DNA of 64,000 nt, taken from contig JAEZTJ010000068.1 of the NCBI GenBank assembly GCA_023421505.1, positions 65,004 through 129,003 on the forward strand, read 5' to 3'. Position numbers and translations under genes: made by a program. The stretch's first letter is position 1. Every line of letters begins with the position of its first letter. Below, one piece after another: positions 16,688 through 25,594 of the stretch. The notes below the pieces were generated by a model. That model saw only the letters and a program-made list of their open reading frames with translations. It ran no database searches and was not told the DNA's origin. Source of the DNA: Bacillota bacterium. GTDB lineage: Bacteria > Bacillota > Clostridia > Lachnospirales > Lachnospiraceae.

Positions 16688-17314
16688 ATGAATGGTACGG
16701 TATATCTTTATGTGTTTGATACGATGACTGATTTTGAAATAGGCTATTTAACGGTGGAGCTTAATTCAGGAAGATTTTTTAAAAAAGGGTTGTCTCCGTC
16801 AAAAGTAGTTACATTAGGAGTTGAAAAAACGCCTGTTACGACAATGGGAGGTTTGAAAATAATACCTGATATTACAGTAGCGGACTGTAGTCTGCAAGAA
16901 AAAGATGTACTTATTTTAACGGGTGGTGATACCTGGATGGATAAAATCCATGAACCAATAGTTAAATTGGTTGAACAGTGTATCAAGAAGAATATTATTG
17001 TTGCAGCAATATGCGGAGCTACGATAAGACTTGCTCAGAATGGCCTGTTGGATTTCAGATTGCATACAAGCAACGATTTGAATTACCTGAAAATGAGTTG
17101 CCCTAACTATAAAGGGGAAGAGAATTATATAAATGAACTGGTTGTAATGGATGGAAAACTAATTACTGCTTCAGGGGTAGCTTCATTACAATTTGCCAAA
17201 TATGTCTTGCAAGCGATGGATGTTTTTTCACCAGAGACATTAGATGCCTGGTTTAATCTCTATGAGACGCATGAATCTGATTATTTTTATCCATTAATGG
17301 CTTCAATGCAATAA
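16688..17314 (+). CDS. DJ-1/PfpI family protein
   Basis: A 208-residue class I glutamine amidotransferase-like protein. It starts TVYLYVFDTMTDFEIGYLT, and the nucleophile elbow is IVAAICGATIRLA with the conserved Cys at about residue 109. An acidic residue precedes it in the strand LILTGGDTW. HTSNDLNYLK supplies a His in the position typical of PfpI relatives. Related proteins are deglycases, chaperones or proteases; this subgroup is uncharacterised. ATG 16688 follows GGAGG. Confidence 0.9.
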   Translation: MNGTVYLYVFDTMTDFEIGYLTVELNSGRFFKKGLSPSKVVTLGVEKTPVTTMGGLKIIPDITVADCSLQEKDVLILTGGDTWMDKIHEPIVKLVEQCIKKNIIVAAICGATIRLAQNGLLDFRLHTSNDLNYLKMSCPNYKGEENYINELVVMDGKLITASGVASLQFAKYVLQAMDVFSPETLDAWFNLYETHESDYFYPLMASMQ

Positions 17315-17405
17315 TAGGTGGTTAGAGAGTACTAATTAACAAAAAAGATAACATAATATTAGATTTAAACGTTATATCAATGAAGCTTGTGGGAGGACAT
17401 CTTAG

Positions 17406-17690
17406 ATGACAAACAAAAAATGTGACTTAATACACCCGAATGGTGTGAAAGAGAAGAAAATGGAAGTGATTGATGGTTACACAATCAAATATCATGCCAA
17501 TGGTAAAACAATGTGGTCACGGGGTAAAATTATCGAGGGTAACCCGGAAGGTTATTGGGAGTGGTATCGTCAAGATGGGACAATAAAACGTTCCGGGTAT
17601 TTTGATAAGGGTGAACCAATAGGAGAATGGATTACCTATGATAGTAAAGGGCAAAAACATAATGTGACTTACAGAGGCAATAAGTCATAA
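17406..17690 (+). CDS. MORN-like/YwqK-type repeat protein
   Basis: A 94-residue protein of short YwqK/MORN-type repeats: KYHANGKTMWSRGKIIEGNP, EGYWEWYRQDGTIKRSGYFD and GEPIGEWITYDSKGQKHN. Such proteins are often labelled toxin-antitoxin YwqK family antitoxin, but no toxin gene adjoins, so that label is unsupported here. It is soluble with no signal peptide. GGAGG lies upstream of the ATG. Confidence 0.8.
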   Translation: MTNKKCDLIHPNGVKEKKMEVIDGYTIKYHANGKTMWSRGKIIEGNPEGYWEWYRQDGTIKRSGYFDKGEPIGEWITYDSKGQKHNVTYRGNKS

Positions 17691-17780
17691 ATAATGAATA
17701 GTTGTATTGACTGGATCTTTTTCCTGCAGTAAAGTATTTAAGTGTGTTTACTAGAATAACCAATAGAAGGAGAGAGTAAA

Positions 17781-18098
17781 ATGAGCATATTTGATAATGT
17801 TTCTGTAGAGAAAAAGGCCAATGTGTACTTTGATGGAAAGGTAACAAGCCGTACGGTTTACTTTACAGACGGAACCAGAAAAACTTTGGGGATAATTCTG
17901 CCGGGAGAATATGAATTTGGTACTGCGGATAAAGAGCAGATGGAAGTACTTGCAGGAAAGCTCGAGGTGCAGTATCAAGGCAGTAAGGATTGGATTACAT
18001 TTGAGACCGGACAAACCTTTGAAATTCCCGCAAATAGTAAATTTAAAGTTGCTGCGAAAGAAGTTGCTGATTATTGTTGTTCGTATATAAAAGAGTAA
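17781..18098 (+). CDS. ppnP: Pyrimidine/purine nucleoside phosphorylase PpnP
   Basis: A 105-residue cupin-fold enzyme of the former DUF1255 family, which splits nucleosides with phosphate into base and ribose 1-phosphate. The family pattern is intact: ANVYFDGKVTSRTVYF, DGTRKTLGIILPGEYEFGT, EQMEVLAGKLEVQ and GQTFEIPANSKFKVA. The length is as usual for the family. GGAGAG lies before the ATG. It is monocistronic, with a terminator downstream. Confidence 0.95.
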   Translation: MSIFDNVSVEKKANVYFDGKVTSRTVYFTDGTRKTLGIILPGEYEFGTADKEQMEVLAGKLEVQYQGSKDWITFETGQTFEIPANSKFKVAAKEVADYCCSYIKE

Positions 18099-18160
18099 AC
18101 AAGGATTTATGTAGTTAATCTAATATTTGATATGTCTGTACTATTGTGATAGAAGACAGG

Positions 18161-18192
18161 AAAAGGGCTTTGACAGACATAAGTCCTTTTAT
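18161..18192 (+). terminator. Terminator of ppnP
   Basis: AAAAGGGCTT (18161-18170) pairs with AAGTCCTTTT (18181-18190), including G-T pairs. The stem ends in T-rich sequence. Confidence 0.6.
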
Positions 18193-18235
18193 ACATGACA
18201 AAAATAAATAATACTTACGCAACAGAAATTAATAG

Positions 18236-18280
18236 CAGCACATATCTACTTAAATATTGAGTAGATACGTGCTGTTTTTT
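18236..18280. terminator. Terminator between ppnP and the convergent ucpA gene
   Basis: CAGCACATATCTACT pairs with AGTAGATACGTGCTG, one mismatch, followed by TTTTTT on the plus strand. It may serve both strands. Confidence 0.8.
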
Positions 18281-18300
18281 AATAAGATTATTCTATTTGA

Positions 18301-19095
18301 TTATACACCAACAGAAACAGACTCGGGCAGGGTGCTGCCTCCGTCAATGACAAACTGGGAACCAGTGATATAACTGGATTCATTACTGCCTAAAAATGCA
18401 GCGAGTTCACCTACTTCCGTTGGCATGCCCAGACGGCGCATAGGAATTGCTTTTGACATTTCTGTCAGTACGGCTTCTGGATCTGCAGGATTTGATTGCA
18501 TTGCAATTCTTTCCGCCATCGGTGTACGCGCATAGCCCAGCTGAATTGCATTCACACGAATATTTCTGCCAGCGTATTCTACGGCTAAAGCCTTGGTGAA
18601 GCCGATTAAAGCTGATTTGGTTAATGCATAGGCAACTTCTCCGGGGTCTGCAACCAAATCACCCGTAACAGAAGACATTACTACGATATTACCGCCTTTA
18701 TTTTCTAACAAATAAGGCAAAATCGCTTTTGTTGTATTCCAAACACCCTTTATATTTACGTTAATATGAAAATCGAGATCAGCTTCGCTCATTTCTAGAA
18801 AGTCACCAAGCTTGCATACACCCGCGATCGCGCATAGGATATCGAACCTTCCGAATTTTTCAATTCCTTTTTGTACTGCACCTTTACAGGAATTGATATC
18901 AGTTACATCTACTTTTTGTGCAATGACTTCTATCCCATACTCTGCACGAAGCTCCTTCGCAACTTCTTCTATTTGCGGGCTGATATCAGCAAGTACTAAG
19001 TTCGCACCATAGCTTGCATAAACCTTTGCAATACCTGCACCAAGTCCCATTGCCGCCCCCGTAATCAATGCTGTTTTACCGCTTAACTTTTTCAT
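18301..19095 (-). CDS. ucpA: SDR family oxidoreductase, UcpA-like
   Basis: A 264-residue classical short-chain dehydrogenase. It has the cofactor motif TGAAMGLG (about residues 12-19), catalytic Ser in VVMSSVTGDL and YALTK (Y-x-x-x-K). The closest family I recognise is UcpA. The substrate is not known; it is an NAD(P)-dependent alcohol or ketone enzyme. It starts 38 bases after eutH with AAGGAG upstream, so the two form an operon behind a MerR-type promoter. This suggests joint induction, perhaps in processing a transported amino alcohol or its product. Confidence 0.85.
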   Translation of the reverse strand: MKKLSGKTALITGAAMGLGAGIAKVYASYGANLVLADISPQIEEVAKELRAEYGIEVIAQKVDVTDINSCKGAVQKGIEKFGRFDILCAIAGVCKLGDFLEMSEADLDFHINVNIKGVWNTTKAILPYLLENKGGNIVVMSSVTGDLVADPGEVAYALTKSALIGFTKALAVEYAGRNIRVNAIQLGYARTPMAERIAMQSNPADPEAVLTEMSKAIPMRRLGMPTEVGELAAFLGSNESSYITGSQFVIDGGSTLPESVSVGV

Positions 19096-19133
19096 GAAAA
19101 ATCTCCTTCTTTCATCTTATATTTTAAGTGTTT

Positions 19134-20225
19134 TTAAGAAACAAAATCAGAGCGAAATCTTATGAGTATCGTAGCAATCGATACGGAAAAGACTCCTCCA
19201 ATAAGTTTAGTAGCAATCATTGGTAATAGATAGTTAGGAATATTAACAGAAATGTAAGCAAGATGATCACCAAAAGTAAATGCTGCCGGAACCATAAACG
19301 CAATCGCTAGTACCTTTCCTTTGTCATCCATTTCCTTCACCTTTGTAAGGAGTAAGAGACTATTTGCCAAGGATCCGACCATTCCGCCGATGGCGATCTC
19401 ATTCACACCCAGCAATTTTCCAAAACACTTCATTGGTCTGGCAAAAACGGTAGTAATAAATTTAACAAAAGGATATGCACCCGCTAAGGTAATACCGATT
19501 ATTCCCACAATTTCAAACTGTGGTCCAATCGGTGCCATGCCTTTGATAATAACTAATCCGGTAAGCGTCTCGATGATAGCACTCGCGAGGGAAGCGTACA
19601 TTACAAAAGTAATAATTTTAGAAAAAGCTTGAAAGCCCTTTAGCATTCCGTTGGGGATAAGCCATAGCCCTAGTGAAAGTAAAATAGCCAATAGAAGAGC
19701 AAAAGAAAGATTACTGATTAAGATGGCAGGAGTGATTCCCATCCATAAGCCGCCTGCAAAACAGGCAAACGGTGCGGCAATAACACCGGCCATGATTCCC
19801 TTTGCCAGGTGAGGATAATCCTTTTTATTTAGCAAGCCCAATGAGATTGGGATAGTAAAGGTAATAGTCGACCCCATAACAGCCGCATAAATACCTCCTG
19901 AGAAAGCCGCCAGCTGATCGCTTTGCGTCATGGCTCTTGCTAAGGGATAACCACCCATGTCCATAGCTAACAGTGTACCTGCTAACATAGCCGGATCTGC
20001 CTGGAACAATTTAAACACCGGTGTTACAATAGGTGTCAGAGTTCGTCCTAATACAGGAGCAAGGCACATAAAGCCAACCATAGCAGCAGCAAGTGGGCCC
20101 ATGGCATTTAGTCCTTCATCAAATTGATCTCCGTAGCCGTAACGATTGTTGAAAACTAGCTTGTCAATTACACTCCAGGATAAAAAGAGTGCCATGATAA
20201 TCATAATTATTTTACTGACATTCAC
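19134..20225 (-). CDS. eutH: Ethanolamine utilisation protein EutH
   Basis: A 363-residue membrane protein with about 10 helices, matching the EutH ethanolamine transporter family: GYGDQFDEGLNAMGPLAAAMVG, DPAMLAGTLLAMDMGGYPLA, GSTITFTIPISLGLL, VNEIAIGGMVGSLANSLLLL and FTFGDHLAYISV. The start is GTG at 20225, with GAGGG upstream. Unusually, no ethanolamine ammonia-lyase, microcompartment or other eut gene is nearby; the operon partner is the SDR gene ucpA. A MerR-type promoter lies directly upstream. Confidence 0.92.
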   Translation of the reverse strand: MNVSKIIMIIMALFLSWSVIDKLVFNNRYGYGDQFDEGLNAMGPLAAAMVGFMCLAPVLGRTLTPIVTPVFKLFQADPAMLAGTLLAMDMGGYPLARAMTQSDQLAAFSGGIYAAVMGSTITFTIPISLGLLNKKDYPHLAKGIMAGVIAAPFACFAGGLWMGITPAILISNLSFALLLAILLSLGLWLIPNGMLKGFQAFSKIITFVMYASLASAIIETLTGLVIIKGMAPIGPQFEIVGIIGITLAGAYPFVKFITTVFARPMKCFGKLLGVNEIAIGGMVGSLANSLLLLTKVKEMDDKGKVLAIAFMVPAAFTFGDHLAYISVNIPNYLLPMIATKLIGGVFSVSIATILIRFRSDFVS

Positions 20226-20264
20226 CGATTAACCCTCACTTATATGAAAACTTCTTGCAAATTT

Positions 20265-20295
20265 ATCATATAACTCTAAAGCGGTGGAGAGTCAA
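20265..20295 (-). promoter_or_regulatory. MerR-type promoter of eutH-ucpA
   Basis: On the minus strand TTGACT (complement of 20290-20295) and TATGAT (complement of 20265-20270) are 19 bp apart. An ACTCT...AGAGT dyad sits in the spacer region. The long spacer and the adjacent MerR gene (20348-21208) point to MerR-type activation. Confidence 0.7.
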
Positions 20296-20347
20296 TACTT
20301 CTTGTTAAATGAATAACAAAAAGCAGAATAAGCCGTTTGTCTTCAAA

Positions 20348-21208
20348 CTAAGTGTCAGTTTTACGAACCGGAAAACGAATTTCTGTGACATAGTCCTCGC
20401 TATTGGTTACATGTGTAAATTCTACTGTGTATACTTCAATAGGATTACCCGTTATTTCATAATGATTATCATCAATCCAATGAATAAGCTTTGTATACTT
20501 CGGCAGCATTTGTTTATAATGACCTGTTGCTATAATCCCGGCCGTTAAAAAACCGCCGAACTGTTTCATTGAGGGATTTTTTTCATCATATTCCTTAATC
20601 GGAACTAACACCTCTAAGTGACCATTATCAAAGAAAAACTGATGAGTATAATGTTCATGAAACACAGCCATGATAGGAGCGGTTTGCCGGCAGCCATATT
20701 TATCAATTAGTTTATATAGTTCAGAAAAACGATCCCAAAAGATCTCATTAACGGAAATCCTTGAATTACTATCCGAATACAAGCAATTATATAATGGGAA
20801 TTCTGATACAAAAATTTTGTCACTTGAATCGATTTCTTCTTTACTCATTAAAACTTTTGATAAGATTTGCCGAGTGGTTTCAACTAATTGTTTCGATTTT
20901 TCCAATTCTGCAATTTGGCGATCAATACTTTCCTGTTTTTGAATTAAAATATTATTAAGTGTTTTCAGAGAGGGCATATGCAAAATTTCAGTCATTTCTT
21001 TAGGCGAGACATCCCTTAACCGTAGTTCGCGAATGGACAGTGCTACCAGTATCTGGTCTTCAGAATAATAGCGATAACGTGAATTGTGATCCCTTAATGT
21101 AGGTACAAGCAATTTCTTTTCATCATAGAATCTTAAGGTCGGGATACTAAGCCCACTGATTTTCGACACCTCGCCAATGCTGTATTTCTTTTGATTTCTT
21201 TGTATCAT
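20348..21208 (-). CDS. MerR family regulator with GyrI-like effector domain
   Basis: A 286-residue activator. The MerR helix-turn-helix is at about residues 10-75 (YSIGEVSKISGLSIPTLRFYDEKKLL, YRYYSEDQ). A long helix lies at about 80-120, and a BmrR-like ligand domain at about 125-280 ends in EDYVTEIRFPV. It is transcribed in the same direction as eutH-ucpA, which follow it behind a 19-bp-spacer promoter, and these are its likely targets. The ligand is unknown; given the target, an amine or amino alcohol is conceivable. Confidence 0.9.
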   Translation of the reverse strand: MIQRNQKKYSIGEVSKISGLSIPTLRFYDEKKLLVPTLRDHNSRYRYYSEDQILVALSIRELRLRDVSPKEMTEILHMPSLKTLNNILIQKQESIDRQIAELEKSKQLVETTRQILSKVLMSKEEIDSSDKIFVSEFPLYNCLYSDSNSRISVNEIFWDRFSELYKLIDKYGCRQTAPIMAVFHEHYTHQFFFDNGHLEVLVPIKEYDEKNPSMKQFGGFLTAGIIATGHYKQMLPKYTKLIHWIDDNHYEITGNPIEVYTVEFTHVTNSEDYVTEIRFPVRKTDT

Positions 21209-21240
21209 AGTTTTGTTACCCCCATGGGTATTATATTAGT

Positions 21241-21275
21241 AAAGGGTATCCCAATGAAGTATTGGCATACCCTTT
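21241..21275. repeat. Perfect inverted repeat between the carbamate kinase and MerR genes
   Basis: AAAGGGTAT-CCCAAT and ATTGG-ATACCCTTT are complementary around GAAGT. It lies upstream of the MerR gene and downstream of arcC. No T-run follows on either strand, so it may be a binding site rather than a terminator. Confidence 0.5.
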
Positions 21276-21302
21276 GTTAATTATTTAGGTGAGATTTGAG
21301 AT

Positions 21303-22238
21303 TTAGTCATTAGTTATGACGGTACCGCTTAATCCCAATAAGCAATCGCGTGCATTGTTTAAGTGTCCAATGATGGCTTTACGGCCTTCCTTCTTGGTAA
21401 CAAAATTAACACTTGCTTCAATCTTCGGAAGCATGGAGGTGATTGGAAATTGTCCTTCGGCACTGTATTTTTCTGCATCAGCTACGGTTAATGTGTTTAG
21501 AGCTTGCTCATTTTCAGTTCCAAAATTTAAAGCAACCTTATTCACTCCTGTCAAAAATAATAAGATATCAGCATCCAGCATATCGGCAAGCTTTTCACTT
21601 GCTAAATCCTTTTCGATTACTGCGCTAGCCCCTTTTAGAACGGTTCCCTGCTCCAAAACCGGTATTCCACCTCCACCGCAGGCGATAACAAGCTGGTCTG
21701 CATCAACGAGAGCTTTGATCGCATCTATTTCGTAGATATCGATTGGCTTCGGAGTTGCAACGATTCGTCGGTAGCCACCGTCCTCTTCCGTAACATAATT
21801 ACCCTTACGGATTTCTTCCTCAGCCTCTTCTTTCGTCATAACTCGTCCAATAACCTTGGTTGGATGCTGGAAAGCAGGATCAAAGGTGTCTACACGAACC
21901 TGCGTGATGATAGTTGATACTGGTTTGAAAATTCCGCGTTCCAAAAGCACAGTACGTATCGCATTCTGTAAATCGTAACCGATATATCCCTGACTCAATG
22001 CGCCGCAAACCGACATCGGTGCAACAGTATAAGCGTCATATAAACGATTGAATTCTGTCATTGCTCTGTGCAGCATACCTATCTGGGGGCCATTACTATG
22101 TGTAATAACGACCTTGTATTTATCCTCTACCAAATCGGCGATTGCATATGCCGCATTGATAATTGCTTTTTTTTGCTCCGGAAAGCTTGATCCGAAGGCA
22201 TTTCTTCCTAAAGCGACCACAACTGTTTTTTTGATCAT
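21303..22238 (-). CDS. arcC: Carbamate kinase
   Basis: A 311-residue amino-acid kinase family enzyme making ATP from carbamoyl phosphate. Family motifs are VVALGRNAFG at the N-terminus, VITHSNGPQIGML, ACGGGGIPVL, ASEKLADMLDADILLFLTGV and EGQFPITSMLPKIEA at the C-terminus. The frame is open from 22256, but GGGGA precedes ATG 22238. No arginine deiminase, ornithine carbamoyltransferase or allantoin/oxamate genes adjoin, so the source of carbamoyl phosphate is not visible here. Confidence 0.93.
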   Translation of the reverse strand: MIKKTVVVALGRNAFGSSFPEQKKAIINAAYAIADLVEDKYKVVITHSNGPQIGMLHRAMTEFNRLYDAYTVAPMSVCGALSQGYIGYDLQNAIRTVLLERGIFKPVSTIITQVRVDTFDPAFQHPTKVIGRVMTKEEAEEEIRKGNYVTEEDGGYRRIVATPKPIDIYEIDAIKALVDADQLVIACGGGGIPVLEQGTVLKGASAVIEKDLASEKLADMLDADILLFLTGVNKVALNFGTENEQALNTLTVADAEKYSAEGQFPITSMLPKIEASVNFVTKKEGRKAIIGHLNNARDCLLGLSGTVITND

Positions 22239-22297
22239 ACAAAATCCCCATTTCATCTTACTGATATTTTAGTTGCTTGGTTATATATACTAATATA

Positions 22298-23152
22298 TCA
22301 TATAGAGGCTTTTGATGTCAAAAAACTTTTGGGAGGTTTCCCAAGCAGTTTCTTGAAGGTCTTATAAAAGTTTGAATAATCTGAAAATCCAACTAAGCTG
22401 CAGGCTTCCATGACATTTGTGCCTGTTGCTAATAAATCCTTAGCCAACATGATTCTCTTATAAGTTATATACTCAAAGATGGTAAATCCTGTGTTCCTCT
22501 TGAAGATATGGCACATGTAAAATCGATTAATAAATAAATTTTTCTCTAATTGCTCTAATGTAATTTTCTCAGACAAATGTGTGTTTATATAATTAAGAAT
22601 TAAAGAGATCCGTTGATCACAGGTAGCATTTTGCTCCGGTGTACTATGTCCGCATAGAAAAGCGTTATTGAGTGAAATCAATAATTGAATAAATGTTGTA
22701 TTTATCATTAGACTTCTTTCAGGAGTATTACTTCTTACATATTCTTCAATGGAATTCAAGTATTTGTCCAGACCCAATTTTATCACGGTTTTAGCTTCTA
22801 GTCGGTTATGAAAGCCAAGTTTTTTATTCTCAAAGCAGGTTAATGGAGTATAACTACTATCTGCAAATTTTGAAATAAATTCAGGATAAAATATAATAAC
22901 GATTCTTTCATAAACTTGTTCGGAGTTAAAAACTGGTCGGTGAAGCTCACGGCTGTTCATTATTATGATATCGTTCTTCTCTACATTGTAGGCTTGTCCT
23001 TCAATATATATCGTGACATCGCCGGAAATAAAATAATATAACTCATAAAAGTCATGAATGTGAATCGGAGCTTCTGCAGGTTTATAACGTATACTATGAG
23101 TAAAATTTATATCATTGTCAACTGTGCCGTAGGTTGATATAACCTTCTCCAT
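22298..23152 (-). CDS. AraC family regulator with N-terminal cupin domain
   Basis: A 284-residue AraC-type activator. The N-terminal cupin is at about residues 20-90 (HIHDFYELYYFISGDVTIYIEG, NDIIIMNSRELHRP). C-terminal paired helix-turn-helix motifs follow at about 185-280 (ITLEQLEKNLFINRFYMCHI and VMEACSLVGFSDYSNFYKTF). It is divergent from the URO-D-like gene at 23403, its likely target. Cupin-AraC proteins in this group usually sense sugars or plant glycosides. Confidence 0.92.
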   Translation of the reverse strand: MEKVISTYGTVDNDINFTHSIRYKPAEAPIHIHDFYELYYFISGDVTIYIEGQAYNVEKNDIIIMNSRELHRPVFNSEQVYERIVIIFYPEFISKFADSSYTPLTCFENKKLGFHNRLEAKTVIKLGLDKYLNSIEEYVRSNTPERSLMINTTFIQLLISLNNAFLCGHSTPEQNATCDQRISLILNYINTHLSEKITLEQLEKNLFINRFYMCHIFKRNTGFTIFEYITYKRIMLAKDLLATGTNVMEACSLVGFSDYSNFYKTFKKLLGKPPKSFLTSKASI

Positions 23153-23402
23153 CTCTATTCCTCCTGAATTAAGCCATATATTAATAAAATCTCACAATTA
23201 ATATTATCAGTATTAATATTTATCCGACCAAGTCACTCGATTTTGTAAAACAGAAGCTTAAGCTTATAACATGTCGCAGCCTTTTCATATATATTAAAAC
23301 AAGATTTACTATATATCAAACAATTTATGCAAGGTATATGTGTAAATATTGAGATATAATCGTATTGAAATAGAATTTAGTGAGAAGAGAGGATAAATAT
23401 CT

Positions 23403-24497
23403 ATGTATACGAATGACAATGAAGCTTTTGACCCTTCTATTATAAGTGCAGTGCAGCGTCATAAAGAATTTTACGAAGGAAAGAGGAATTATCTTGTGAA
23501 AATAGAGGTTCCTTTAGAATGTAATAATTTGAAATCAGAAATAAGTTTTAATGATGTGGATTGGGACCGAGACTTTGATGAATATGTAGAAAGCCGGGTG
23601 GAAAACGGAAAATTTAAGTCCAGAAAAAGAATTAAAATGAAGCTGGAGGACGATTGTATACCATATTATCATCCATATTTCGGGATTAGTATTCACCATT
23701 CGTTCTTTGGTGGGAAAGTGCAGTTCGGGGGAGGCACAAGCTACGCAGAGCATATTATATCAAGTGCCAGTGAATGGAATAAATTAAAATATGATATTAA
23801 CGGCAAGTGGGTGCAAAAGCTGGCCAAAGGCCTGGCTTTTTGCCGCGATCATGGAGAAGGCGTATTGGTTGCATCGCTTCGCGGAGGAAATGGGCCGCTT
23901 GATATGGCAAATGGAGTTATGGGGAATGAATTATTTACGGAATTATATGATGACCCGGACAATATACATAAGGTTATGGAGATCTGTTATGAATCAATTC
24001 TTGCTATGTTTCAATTGCAAAAGCAGAATTGTAGTAAAATTGAAGGGGGACATATCGCACCCATGGGGAATTTCTGGATTCCTGAAAGCTGTATCGGACA
24101 TATTTCCTTAGATGCGGCTTGTTTGGTAGGACCGGGTTTGTTTGAAGAATTCGAAAAGCCGTATTTGAATCGGCTTGCGGAGGAAACAAACGGTTTTGTA
24201 GTACATTCGCATATGTTGGGTAGACGGATGTTTAAAGAAATGTGTAACATTAAGGGAATGCTAGTATTTGTACCGGTAGATGATCCCGCTCAGCCAACAC
24301 TTCTTGATGAGCTAAGTGCAGTACTGGAGGCTGTAGGGGATACGCCTCTTCTAGTAAATATTCCTGAGAATAGACTGAAGGAAGCTCTTCCTAAGCTGGC
24401 AGGAAGACGTGCGGTTATTAACTTGACTGCCACTGATTCTGATCATGCGAAAAAACAGCTGGAAATAGTAGACAAGATTTGTCCGCTGTTACGATAG
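23403..24497 (+). CDS. URO-D/methyltransferase-like TIM barrel protein
   Basis: A 364-residue protein resembling the uroporphyrinogen decarboxylase / corrinoid methyltransferase superfamily: LRGGNGPLDMANGVMGNELFTEL, then EEFEKPYLNRLAEETNGFVVHSHMLGR, then VFVPVDDPAQPT and AVINLTATD at the end. It differs from true HemE and lacks its N-terminal signature. Relatives sit in sugar-utilisation loci with AraC regulators, and their reaction is unknown. It is divergent from an AraC gene and convergent with a GH43 gene. AGAGAGGATAAAT lies before the ATG. Confidence 0.7.
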   Translation: MYTNDNEAFDPSIISAVQRHKEFYEGKRNYLVKIEVPLECNNLKSEISFNDVDWDRDFDEYVESRVENGKFKSRKRIKMKLEDDCIPYYHPYFGISIHHSFFGGKVQFGGGTSYAEHIISSASEWNKLKYDINGKWVQKLAKGLAFCRDHGEGVLVASLRGGNGPLDMANGVMGNELFTELYDDPDNIHKVMEICYESILAMFQLQKQNCSKIEGGHIAPMGNFWIPESCIGHISLDAACLVGPGLFEEFEKPYLNRLAEETNGFVVHSHMLGRRMFKEMCNIKGMLVFVPVDDPAQPTLLDELSAVLEAVGDTPLLVNIPENRLKEALPKLAGRRAVINLTATDSDHAKKQLEIVDKICPLLR

Positions 24498-24545
24498 ACT
24501 TTATTCATTAAATTTATAATATTTGTATTTTACAAGAATAATAAG

Positions 24546-24598
24546 GAAAGCCCTTATCCGACTATACTTACATAGTCAGAGATAAGGGCTTTATTTTT
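24546..24598. terminator. Bidirectional terminator between the URO-D-like and GH43 genes
   Basis: AAAGCCCTTATC pairs with GATAAGGGCTTT, with an inner GACTAT/ATAGTC stem, followed by ATTTTT. It serves the two convergent genes. Confidence 0.9.
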
Positions 24599-24610
24599 CA
24601 TTGGAACGTA

Positions 24611-25594
24611 TTAATCCACATAGGGCTTTATTGTTTGAATTGTTCCATCCTCATTATACTTTAACTCGGTGAATTTTACACAACGCTTATGATTAACACC
24701 ACCGGATAATGAACTGTCATGATAGAAAAGGTACCATTTATCCTTAAATTGTACGATGGAGTGATGTGTAGTCCATCCAATTACAGGCTCTAAAATTCTG
24801 CCTTGATAGGTGAAAGGACCTTTTGGATTATTACTGATTGCATAAACCAGATAATGAGTGCTGCCGGTCGAATAGGACAAATAGTAATTGCCATTATACT
24901 TATGCATCCACGGGCCTTCGAAATATCTTCTGTCCTCGTCACCAGCAGTTAAAGGCTTCCCATTTTCATCAAGTATCGTGATTGCTTGCGGATTAGTCTT
25001 AAAAGTCAAAAGATCATCACTTAACTCTGATATCATGGGACCTAAGGCCGGTTCATCACCGGATGGACCTTCTTCATCGGGAATAAAATTGCCGGTTTGC
25101 CATTTTTCTAACTGACCGCCCCAAAGACCACCAAAATACATATAGGTTTTTCCGTCATCGTCAGTAAATACTGCTGGATCGACGCTAAAGCTTCCAGGAA
25201 TATAATCTGCTTCGGCTTTAAACGGGCCGGCAGGATGGCTACTGGTTGCTACTCCAATTCGGAAGTTGCCTTCTTTATCCCTTGCAGGGAAGTACAAATA
25301 ATAAATGCCATTCTTATAGGCTGCATCAGGTGCCCACATTTGCTTGCTTACCCAGGGAACATCTTTCATATGGAGTGCTTCTCCGTTGTCTATACAGGGA
25401 GAGTCTACATCCTCCATGGATAAAACATGATAATCCTCCATCAAATATTGATCTCCGTTATCATTGTCTGGTCCATTATGAGCCAAATCATGGGAAGGAT
25501 AAATATAAAGCTTACCTTCAAAGACGTGAGCTGACGGGTCTGCAGTAAAAATATGGGTAACTAAAGGTTGGTTGGGTTTCGCGCTATTATCCAT
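24611..25594 (-). CDS. Glycoside hydrolase family 43 (beta-xylosidase/arabinosidase-like)
   Basis: A 327-residue five-bladed beta-propeller glycosidase. The three catalytic carboxylates are visible: Asp in IFTADPSAHVFEGKLYIYPS near residue 19, the pKa-modulating Asp in SVDPAVFTDDDGK, and the acid Glu in RRYFEGPWMHKY. There is no signal peptide, so it probably trims imported xylo- or arabino-oligosaccharides. It stands alone on the minus strand. GGAGG lies before the ATG. Confidence 0.95.
   Translation of the reverse strand: MDNSAKPNQPLVTHIFTADPSAHVFEGKLYIYPSHDLAHNGPDNDNGDQYLMEDYHVLSMEDVDSPCIDNGEALHMKDVPWVSKQMWAPDAAYKNGIYYLYFPARDKEGNFRIGVATSSHPAGPFKAEADYIPGSFSVDPAVFTDDDGKTYMYFGGLWGGQLEKWQTGNFIPDEEGPSGDEPALGPMISELSDDLLTFKTNPQAITILDENGKPLTAGDEDRRYFEGPWMHKYNGNYYLSYSTGSTHYLVYAISNNPKGPFTYQGRILEPVIGWTTHHSIVQFKDKWYLFYHDSSLSGGVNHKRCVKFTELKYNEDGTIQTIKPYVD

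Noticed and set aside
17406..17690. Antitoxin of a toxin-antitoxin pair
   Set aside because: No toxin gene is adjacent, and the repeats are general MORN-like.
21241..21275. Inverted repeat as the terminator of arcC
   Set aside because: No T-run follows on either strand; listed as an inverted repeat instead.
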